Assembly: GCA_037013685.1 (NCBI GenBank)
Contig: CM072888.1
Coordinates: 2,461,034-2,525,033, forward strand
Source of the DNA: Acridotheres tristis
Lineage: Eukaryota > Chordata > Aves > Passeriformes > Sturnidae
DNA length: 64,000 nucleotides
Direction: 5' to 3'
Positions within the stretch are counted from its first letter, which is position 1. Each line of letters starts with the position of its first letter. Under the pieces are notes generated by a model. It made no database searches. It had not been told where the DNA came from and saw only the letters and a program-made list of their open reading frames with translations. The position numbers and the translations under genes were made by a program. Positions 55,061-64,000 of this stretch are shown here, piece by piece.

Positions 55061-58000
55061 GGGGATCACCAGGCCACTCAAAGGGCATTTGGTACTTTTT
55101 GATAAACCTGAATTGCTTTTGTTCCTTTCTGATCAGATAAGCGGTGGTGAGCCAAGCAAAGAGTTAAATCCACATCCACACAGAGCTTTAAGCAGCAGCT
55201 TGGTTACAAGCAGAGCTCCACTACAAAAGGCAGAGTGGAGCATCTCCATCCTCACTTTGTTAAGTGAGAAGACAGATGCACAAAACACACTCACAAAGGG
55301 CTTTACATTAAACCTCTGGAGTTTCCAGAATCAGCATCTACAGCTGTGGTCTCCTGTGAAGACTTAAATCCTGTCAACCCTTCCCCAAAGGAACATGAAT
55401 GTACAACAGGAATGCCAGAGCCTAGACAGGAAGGTAATTTTCCTCCAGGTGAGGCAGCTGTGCCTTGTGCAAACACACTGAATTCACGACATAAAGGTGG
55501 CAGCAAAGGGACTTTGTAACTCGTGAGCAAGTACAAAACATTTACTCCATCAGTTTCTCTCCAGGGAAACACTCTGTGCAGCAGTGCCAGTACAGAGAGA
55601 CTGGAGGATGTTTCAATTTAGAGCAGCAAGGATGGATCTATTCCCACATCCGTGAAGGGAATGCAAATTACAACCACTCCGAACAGCACCATATTTCCAA
55701 ATCCCCTCAAACAGAAAAGTAACATGTAAGTTGCATCCTTTTGTATAATATCTCCATAAATGATACAATCAACAGTGCTGAACCCCCAGGGTGGGGTAAT
55801 GATTGGATTTAAGGGGAGTTGTCTGCCAGGTTCCTTATCCAGATGTACAGAGACATGAGAAAATGAAACATATTCCCCTGGCACTACGTCACTTTTTCCC
55901 TAATGGTATGTTCTGACAACAAGCATTTGGCCCAAGTATCTGCTACTGCTGTGCCATGCAGTTATAATTTAATTTTTTAAAAATTCAGAAGAAAGTATTA
56001 AATTAAATTTCGATTCACTTTCTTGTTGATGTTCTTGTGTTTTTTAAAAGTTATTATAAGAATGAGTGATCCAAAAAGGGGCCAAGGAGTTCCTAGAGAA
56101 ATATCAAGCATGAATTTTATCACAGGAGGTAAGGTAAGAAAATACTAGTTTACAAGATCGATATCACAGGACTAGATGAATTTCCATAAAAGAAACACTA
56201 GGGAAGTGATGAGTAGCTTGGGAACACTTCAGCTGAGAGGGGTTTTTCTCCTTATAACAATCATATCTTAATTGCAATTCCCTCTTGAGTTGAAAGACAA
56301 TCCTAATTTGTAGCTGCCGTTTAAACATTCCGTATATTCCCCAAATTCCTCCTGAGCAGACCAAAGCAGGCAGGATGGCAGCCAAGGATCTGGTCCATGA
56401 GGTGAAATTCTAGATGCTGGGTAGAGCTTCAGATTTCTGTTAAGGCCGCAGAAACAATTCATCTGTTGTTGGAGAACAGATCAGATCTCAACAACAACAA
56501 CAAAAAGTGCTTAAAAAGCCATCCCAGGGCACATTTTTCTTCTCCAAAAGATTTTCAAGAGAGCAGTTCAAGCCTGTAAGAAACTGAAGTGTTCACTTCA
56601 AATTCCTGGAGTTTAGCAAAATGCTACAGCTAAGTGGAATGAATTGTATATTCAACTTCATACTGAAACATTTATTGTGGCAAAGGATATCGTATTTAAG
56701 AGTTTGCTATTCAGTGAGGTCTTTACTTTGTATGGCTTTACTTTTAGACAGCCCAAGTGATGTTTTCATTTTATTTCTGACCTTACAAATACAGATTTTC
56801 AATTTTCTTATGTTTTGCAGGAGTCAAGAGAGCTTCCAAGAGGTCATTTGTGTGTACTGCTCATTATGAGGGCTGCTAGGAATAATGTATGTTTGATTTG
56901 TGAACAAATGCAACAGCCACTTACAGTAGAGGCCTAGGCAGAGAATGCCCAGAAAACCTGAATAATCTGGGGTTTAAAGAAATACTCACTTTATGAGCAT
57001 AACAGAAATCTTGGTTCTTCCCAGGGCTGCAAATATTCCTGGGGCAAAGCACTTACTACCTGGGGGAAACTAATGGACAACACTGGAGCAGTCAGAGGTA
57101 CATCATTGCAGTAAAGCAATGAAAAGATCAAAAATCTATGTGGAAACCAGGAAAGATGTAAGAACATGGTAAAAAAAGAGGATCAACTGGGAGAAATCAC
57201 ACAGAAAATACAGGAGTTTGCAGTTCATTGTAACAGCTGGAACTGGAAGCACAGATTTCAGGTCAATGTGGAATATTCTGCTGTATTGCATGTTGTACCT
57301 CTGTCATTTTCTCACTGGAGCTGCAGGACTTTGATATGTAAAGCTTCTGGGGGGCAGAAGGACTGGTGACATCGTACCACAGACTCACTCCCCCTTTCCA
57401 AGTGATGAGGGTGGCCTGAAGCCTGTCCCAACGCCTTCTACTGGAGCAGCTCCCTGACCACCACCTTCTGAGCAGTGCTGACTCCAGAAGCTGGTGCCAG
57501 CCCCAGACATGTCTGGACTGTGGTGGATTGTGGAGATCCACGGTGGAGCTGCTGCACCTGCCCTCGGGCTTGTTTCCTCCCCCTGGAGAAGCTCCCTCGC
57601 TGCTGCTGTCCCACCATGCGTGCGTCAGCGCTCACAGTAAATCCTTGAAGGTTCCCCAAAGAAAAGGAATTATTTATCCATGACTTACTCTCCTGGCAAG
57701 CACCTTGCTGCCCGAGCAGGGCAGTGTGTGTGCTCTCTCTGCCTCTGCTGCTGGAGCACTCCTAGGTGGGATTAATTTACTCCTCAGTGAACCAGAAAGA
57801 TGTTGGCAGAATAACTGATTTGATAGCTCAGTGATTCTGTCACGCTCCTGCTATGCAGAAGACCAAAGGTTCTCTCTGGCCTAAAAAAGCATCACTCCTG
57901 ACAGGCTGGGAGGCCTTGCTGGCCACTTAACTCCTGTTGCTGGAAGCACCACAGGGAGAAAGAAATGAAAAATTAATGCCTTATTTTTTTTATCTTTCTG

Positions 58001-58422
58001 TGCAGGGCAAGGACAAAAATACAGGTTGAGCGAAACAGATGTTTTCATTTGTTTGCACTGGAAAAAAACAAGAAATGCTCTGATAGGATTCAAGTTTCAT
58101 CTCAGAATTTTAAAGAATACATTTTTTCTTCTTTTTTTGTCTATTTGAAGTATTCTTAATTAAGAATACGCCTTTAAAATAATGCTTTTGAAGAGACTGA
58201 TTTCTTTTTAATGCACTTGTCCTGGTTATTTTGAGCTGAGTAATTTTTAATGAATTCTTAGCAAACAAAATATTCTATTATTTACACAGTTCTTCTTACA
58301 AGCAATTAGAGTCAGAAACACTCCATGAATAAGACCTTTCGCCACTGGCATTCATGACATGGATTTGAAATATAAACATTACTAAAAAAAGATATTTCGA
58401 GCTGTGAATTAAATATTTTCTG
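55061..58422. other. Upstream intergenic sequence, no gene
   Basis: Flank beyond the CAMK2D promoter. Open frames are short on both strands and none resembles a known protein. A GC-richer patch at about 57360-57660 gives several open frames on the minus strand, without recognisable domains. A perfect 20-bp palindrome lies at 58150-58169. A divergent non-coding transcript from the CpG island is possible but not demonstrable. Confidence 0.6.
58150..58169. repeat. Perfect 20-bp palindrome
   Basis: GTATTCTTAATTAAGAATAC reads identically on both strands with no spacer. It lies in AT-rich intergenic DNA upstream of CAMK2D, with no associated gene. Confidence 0.85.
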
Positions 58423-58541
58423 GGGCTTGGAGCAAGCTGGTCTATGGAAGGTGTCCCTGCCCATGGCAGGAGTCTGGCATGAGATGAGTTTTGACATCCC
58501 TTCCAACCCAAACCATTCTGTGATCCCATGATTGTATGATT
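58423..58541 (+). mobile_element. CR1 LINE 3'-end fragment
   Basis: GGTGTCCCTGCCCATGGCAG, GATGAGTTTTGACATCCCTT and CCAACCCAAACCATTCTGTG, then ATCCCATGATTGTATGAT. This is the classic avian CR1 3' end with its ATTCTATGA-type terminal repeats, in plus orientation. Confidence 0.92.
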
Positions 58542-59547
58542 TCTGGAAGTTTGAGCACCAGTCTTGAACTCTGTGTATTGGCTGACTCAGAAAGGATAAA
58601 TGGTTCTCCTTCCAGAGCTCCCAGGAGTTTGTTACTTTCGGTTCAGTGGTGATAGACTCTGGGAAATACGTGCATTTCTCTGGTGTGGTAAGACTGATTT
58701 AATATTACCTTGCCACATAGAGCCAAGAGAAAGATATGCACGTGGAAAAGCTGGCTGTGACAACCTCCATCTCATCAAGGTGAGGAACTAAGTATGATCT
58801 TGGCTGACACACTCCATAGAGGCTGCCACGGCTGCAAAGGAAGCAGGAAACACAGGAGCCCACATTGGCAGGCCAGCACTGAAATTGTGCCGAGTCTTCA
58901 TTCTGAATGCTTTTGGTGAGTGTTCTGTAAACATTTCCAGGCATTTCCTAAAAAATAAATGGGGGAGGTGACTCCAAGTAATTTCATCTAGCACACGTTT
59001 CAGATTCGGAGCATCCTTTCAATGAAGGAAGCTGAAGAAGGAAATTAATAACAACACCCCCTGCTTTCCGTCCACAGGCATTCCCAGCACTGGAGATGAA
59101 AAGGCTGTCCAAGAGGAGGGAGCAGTAACAGTGTTAACCAGAACTGATAAAGAGGCAGGGTGGAATTTTATGGGGGAAATAAGTCAGTGTTGAGATTTAG
59201 AAGTAGGGGAACGTGGTCACGGGGGTGAGAAAAGGGAAATATTTTAATGACAAAAGTTTGGACAGACTGGTTGAAGACAAAAGATTTGGTCAGAAAAGGG
59301 GAAGATCTTAAAAAAAACAGTGCACATGAGATACTTTTGACTGGGAAGAAGCTGAGTTTTGAGAAAAACACAATTGTGAGACTGTGGAGGCTTTAAACCT
59401 AAGTAAAGGAGAAATGCAGCAGCTGGTTTCTTGACCCAGACAGTAGAGAGTGCTCATGCCAAGAGTAAAAACAGAATAAGAATAAGGATATGCACAACTT
59501 CCAAACCACGTCCCTAATCACCACAACTACTTGTCTTTTAAATTTCT
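58542..59547. other. Intergenic sequence, no gene
   Basis: About 1 kb between two oppositely oriented CR1 fragments. No recognisable coding or RNA feature is seen. Confidence 0.6.
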
Positions 59548-59692
59548 GCAGGGACAGTGACTCCAACACTTCCCTGGCAACCTGTGCCAGGGATGGACGA
59601 CCTTTTCCATGAAAAACATTTTCCTAATATTCAGCCTAAACCTCCTCTGGTGCAACTTGAAGCCATTTCTTCATGTCCTGTCTCTTGCTCCC
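59548..59692 (-). mobile_element. CR1 LINE fragment, reverse orientation
   Basis: CAACCTGTGCCAGGGATGGA, then AACATTTTCCTAATATTCAG, CCTAAACCTCCTCTGGTGCA and ACTTGAAGCCATTTCTTCAT with GTCCTGTC is the reverse complement of CR1 sequence just 5' of its 3' tail (usual form: AACCTGTTCCAGTG, TTCCTAATATCCAACCTAAA, CCTCCCCTG, TTGAAGCCATTCCC, TTGTCCTGTC). Diverged and truncated on both sides; boundaries approximate. Confidence 0.85.
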
Positions 59693-60871
59693 CCTGCTTT
59701 CATGGTACCAAGAGCTGCTCTTATGAGCTCTACCATTCATTCTCAGTGTATCAAGCAAATTGAAGAGGATCTCATCAGTTCTCTGCCTACATCCCCCCAG
59801 ACACACATGAAAGTGCAAAGTGTTTGCTTCTGGCTCACATTTGGGTCAGGTGAGCGAAATAAACACCATCTCCTCCAGCTGACAAAAGCTCCTTCCCCAT
59901 CCTGATTTCTATCTAGAATTTTTTTTGATTCTGAATCACAGGGAGGTCTTTCCATTTATTAAAAAGAAAAAACACCTGGTAGAATCCACAGGAAACAAAA
60001 ATACAGTATTTCCTGGATAATATCCCTGTAGAGAAGTAGCTTCTCAGTTTCTCCATTAGAAAACCATTTGCCAGAGATCATTAAAGAGTGGTTCACACAG
60101 GAAAGGAAATATTATCAATCCAGCAGGAAATGGTAACAGATATTAGTAGACAATAGACACACTTAGTTAGATGCACTCACCAAGCAGAAGACTTGAGCTG
60201 CCTTATCTTGGGAAAAACCAGGATCAGCAGGATACACAGGGAGCTGTAGCAGATGTACCATCACTGCAGGCAGGCAATGCAAAGGGTGCAAAATACACTA
60301 TCACCGAGGAAAAAAATATATCAGACACAGGAAAATATTATTCCCATATTTAAATATAATTTAAAGGACAATTTCAAGTATTTGAAGGGTTTTAAAATGC
60401 AAACAGCACATAAAGATTTAGATGGGGTTTAAAGTGTTTTAGAAGTTTTTGAAGTATTGCAAAGGCATAAATTTATACCAGTAAAAATTTAGAATAACGG
60501 AGAATTAAGCAATCATAGGACTGTGGATTAATTTTGAACTCCGTCTTCCAGCAAGATGGGTGACTAAGTTCACATTCTATGGGATCCCTTCAGCACCAGC
60601 AGGACAGAAATGTGGAACAGTGTTACCACTCCAAGGAGCTGCTCCGTGCCTCCTCTGCTCTCACAAGTGAGGTTACACAAGAGCAGTAACAACACAAACA
60701 AGCTGCACCACCAGTGAAAACATGCACTGAGAAGAAAACTCCTTTCAGCTCATGTGTAGGAGTAGACAAGTATGCTGATGTTATTTTAGGAGAGGATTCT
60801 TCTATTATTTGCCACGTGGTAATTCCAAAATATCCTAATGAAGTAAATAGTGTCTATATGTATTTCTGCAC

Positions 60872-60874
<3 letters not shown>

Positions 60875-60916
<42 letters not shown>

Positions 60917-60917
60917 T
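60875..60917. repeat. Compound (TA)n(CA)n microsatellite
   Basis: A long run of TA dinucleotides passes directly into CACACACACA. Likely highly polymorphic. It produces spurious IYIYIYIY reading frames. Confidence 0.97.
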
Positions 60918-62239
60918 AAAATGAATAAGAGATTCTAGATCTTGATTATTAACTGTATACATGTGGGAACCATCTGGACCACCCAATTTCCAGTCTTAGT
61001 CCTTTCAACATTTGCTGAACCCCAAATTATCACAGCTTTTTAGGCATGTTGGCTGCTATTGTGGTGCTGGGACATTGTGCATCCAGTCTCTGTGAGCCCT
61101 TTGGCTGCCTCTTCTGGGTACTTTAGTAATGCAGGAACTCAGTAGAGTTTTCTTTTATTGGCATAAAACCTCCCTAATCTACCATGCTGGATAAATCAGG
61201 GGGTTTATCATCACCTGGACAATGTAAAGTGACAAGCAGTGGGAAATAACTCAGCAGAGCTGAGTGTAGAATCTGTGCCCAGTTTTCTGAAATGTAAGAG
61301 GTGACTCAACTGGAGGCAAATTCCACATACTTCTGCACAAAGGCAAGGATGGATGTTTGTAAACTGACAGATGAAGTGTACTTTGGGTGGTTTGTGGGCT
61401 CCTTCTGGAAGTGGCAGCTTTGATCTCTCCCAGCACCAAAAGATTATGGATAACACTGATCAAACAACAACAGCTGGCACAGTGTTGATCGGGAAATTTC
61501 AATTCATGTATATTACAACATACATACAGCATACAAACCTCTGTTAGACATCCTTGTTGCAGGCTCTGCTGTGTTTGGTGTATCCAGAGGAGAAGCAGCT
61601 CACAAGCAGGGAGGGGACAGTAGTTGGGTTCATCCAGGAGGAGCAGCTCCCAGGGCTGCAGATTGCATCAGTGATGTCCAGTCTTCAGAGTAACTAGGAA
61701 CAGAGTCACTCCCAAGGGCCACCCTGTATAAAACCTTCCCTCCTAATGCACTGCAATCTTCTCTCCTTCTGTATAGCAGGGAACAAAATGTCATCCCCAC
61801 CTGTTTCTCTCCGTTATTTTTTTACAAGTTACTTCAAAAATGTCAAACTGTATAGGTTATCTATTGTCATTTACAAGAGCAGAAATTCGTGCCTCATCCT
61901 AGTGCATGATTTCTATCAGAGTGTTTCACACAGGTATTTTCTGGTCCTTCTTTCTCCTTATAATATGTTCTGTCCGTGCTCATTCAAAGCATAGTTTTTT
62001 AAAATAAAAGAAATAGTTTCTGAGACTTCACAAGTTGCAGAAACAGGTCGCTTGGAGGATTTTTGTCAGTATTTGCAGGGCAGGTATTAAAGAAAGTTAC
62101 TTTAAAGTATCCCTTTGAACAGCAGATCTGTGGAATGATTCGCTTCCAGCTCACTTTTGCTGGAGTTCAGAGAAACAAATTGATTTTCCCCCCTATTTTT
62201 AATTCTATTTTAGTTTTGAAACACTGGTAATTATTCAGC

Positions 62240-62480
62240 CTTTATTTCATGTCACGCGCTGCTAACCCTGGATTTGTTTGGGGGTTTTACTGTTGTTTTT
62301 AGCAAACAGAAGGTGTCAAACCCAAACTAGGTTTCATAACAAAGCCATTACATAACTGCCCAATTAGCAGCTCGTTCAGTGCTATTAATAGCAGCTCCAC
62401 ATCCAACCCGCTTTGTGTAGTGCTACAATAACTGGCAAGAGGACGCTTCTCATTAGTTATTCATTCTCAGAGGAAAATAA
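62240..62480. promoter_or_regulatory. Candidate conserved non-coding element with MEF2-type site (weak)
   Basis: A unique-sequence patch carrying CTATTAATAG (62382-62391), a palindromic match to the MEF2 consensus YTAWWWWTAR, with CAATTAG (homeodomain type) 21 bp before it and AGGTGTCAAA (T-box-like) further left. MEF2 matches arise often by chance in AT-rich DNA, so this is a hypothesis only. Confidence 0.25.
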
Positions 62481-63195
62481 ATGAACTTGGTGGAGATTTA
62501 TGAGATGCAGAGTAACATGCTGATTATTAGCTGCCTCTTCCACTGCTCTCTGCTTTTCCTGACTCCCAGGAGATGTTCAGCCCCAAGAACTACCCCTTCA
62601 AGCCTGTGTGGACATCCTGTGTGCATCCCAGACAGAAACACAGCTCCCACCAAGGTGGGCTCAAAGCCAGGAACCCCCTGAAGTCTTTTTCTTTGGAACA
62701 GTCGGTAATTTGGCTGGCACGCTGTAATTAACTGTCCAGTGACAGTGATGTTTCACCCCACAGCTGGCTGCCCTGCTCCTCCATTTCAGCTGTTTTGGGC
62801 TGGGCGTTGGTCACGCTGTGACCACTGGAGCACAGACAAATACCCAGAGCAGTCTGAACAGTCTTTTGAAAGAAATTTTTTATATTGGAGTTTTGATCAT
62901 TTTAAGTCACTTGAGCTGCTGACCACATAATCTGATCCAGAATTTCTTGTAACTTTCTGCACAATACCTTTTTTCCAAAGAGAGATCAAATCTGTTTTCT
63001 ATTTTTAAAATAGGCTGCTTTAGGTGTTGTGGCATATGAGCTGGTTTGATTTCACATTCCTCTGTTCCTGAACTCCAACGTGGAAATAAAGAATTTGTAA
63101 AGAGATTTTCTGTGGCCTGATGACAACTTTATATTCTTTACCACAGTGACTTCCTTTAATAGTGGATCTCTCATCTGATAAAAACATGTGTCAAA

Positions 63196-63217
63196 TCTCT
63201 CTCTATATATATATATC
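63196..63217. repeat. (TC)n(TA)n microsatellite
   Basis: TCTCTCTC followed by TATATATATATA. Short simple repeat near the window end. Confidence 0.85.
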
Positions 63218-64000
63218 TACACATGTTCCTAAAATAATTTCTTCCCCTGAGGTCCATATTCTCTTCTCCCTGGGTACCTCCACTTCTCCTGCATTCCAGA
63301 CTGGTTCAGGTTTTACCTCTCTTCACCATATCATGCTTCCCATCAGCTGCTGTCTATGGGGATACCAGAGTCTCTTGCACTCCTTTCCCCTAGGCACAAG
63401 TCGCTTCAGAATTAAGGATTTACTTACACCAGTACAAAATGAGCTCATAATTAAAGGGTCTGACTGAATATTGATTCAGGTTTCTGTTCCTGCATTGCTT
63501 CCTTGTTGACATAGTTGTGCTTCAGCCCTCTGTACTTGTACAGGTGTATGTCCTCCCTAGGGAAAAGCAAAAAGGAAACAAGAGGAGGGAGATTTCCAGA
63601 GTCACCTGCTTGGGTTAGCTAAAGTAGAAAAAGAGCAGGCACATTCTTTGATGGGCTTATTGAACCACACACTGTAAATCCCCAACCAGAGTTTTCCTTT
63701 GGTTTGTCATTTCATTTCTTCCTCCTAATCCATGCTCTCACTTTTCTCTCCTACCATAAACTATTCAATCATCCATGTAAAATGTAAAACTGGAATGCAA
63801 AAACTTGAAGTATAAACATTTTTTTCCTGTCCCTACATTATCTCTGGTGTTCATAAATATTTTTATTTTCTTTATTAGTATATTGTGACAATATACTAAA
63901 TTTTTATGTTCACATATTAATCATCCATTTCAGTGAGATTCATTATATATTTTGTCCTTTCTTACACATTTTTATACCTGCAGGATACACAAAGAGCCCT

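Larger units (their letters stand above)
59693..64000. other. Intergenic sequence to window end, no gene
   Basis: AT-rich flank with no recognised gene. In vertebrates the next gene upstream of CAMK2D is usually ARSJ, and none of the reading frames here resembles an arylsulfatase. Two simple repeats (60875-60917 and 63196-63217) and one motif-dense patch (62240-62480) are listed separately. Confidence 0.6.

Noticed and set aside
54101..55102. Several long overlapping open frames on both strands in the CpG-rich promoter
   Set aside because: They arise because stop codons are rare in very GC-rich sequence. The proteins are low-complexity Arg/Pro/Gly strings with no family resemblance.
60714..60986. 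Open frames with IYIYIYIY on both strands
   Set aside because: Translation of the TA microsatellite.
59693..64000. Possible exons of the usual upstream neighbour ARSJ
   Set aside because: No sulfatase-like peptide (for example the CTPSR core) appears in any frame.

Overview
The window is vertebrate nuclear DNA, almost certainly from a bird. The evidence is several CR1 LINE fragments with the avian 3' tail (including the sub-type common in neoavian and passerine birds), a solo ERVL-type LTR of the abundant avian family that begins TGTCCTGG and ends CCACGACA, and intron-rich gene structure. No bacterial-type operons, CRISPR arrays, rRNA or tRNA genes are visible.

The only gene I can support is the 5' part of CAMK2D (calcium/calmodulin-dependent protein kinase II delta), transcribed right to left on the minus strand. 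Coding exon 1 is at 53661-53722, exon 2 at 52910-53004 and exon 3 at 7887-7946. Together they encode residues 1-72 of the kinase N-lobe and the first base of codon 73: the glycine-rich loop, the ATP-anchoring lysine and the alpha-C glutamate. Exon 2 has the 95-bp length recalled for this gene family, all splice sites are GT-AG, and reading phases join correctly. The rest of the gene would lie left of base 1.

Layout, left to right: partial intron 3 (1-7886); exon 3; a roughly 45-kb intron 2 (7947-52909) with no recognisable genes and only sparse repeats (one CR1 nested inside an ERVL LTR at 12183-13320, and CR1 pieces near 17.4, 19.7 and 30.2 kb); exon 2; a short 656-bp intron 1 with a 23-A tract and an (AAT)n run; exon 1; a CpG-rich promoter region (about 53160-54900); then an upstream flank to 64000 with three CR1 fragments, a compound TA/CA microsatellite and no gene.

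The most interesting signal is in the promoter. Three perfect cAMP-response elements (TGACGTCA) and one degenerate copy lie within about 250 bp, 650-900 bp upstream of the start codon. They sit in a decaying tandem repeat in which a GCC(G/A)CGCGCGGGG block recurs exactly 19 bp after the start of three of the elements. Other observations are a shortened, altered N-terminus (MASTPCTRF), a tandem splice acceptor at exon 2, several hairpins or palindromes and a few motif-dense candidate enhancers. I did not find a wholly new gene system.
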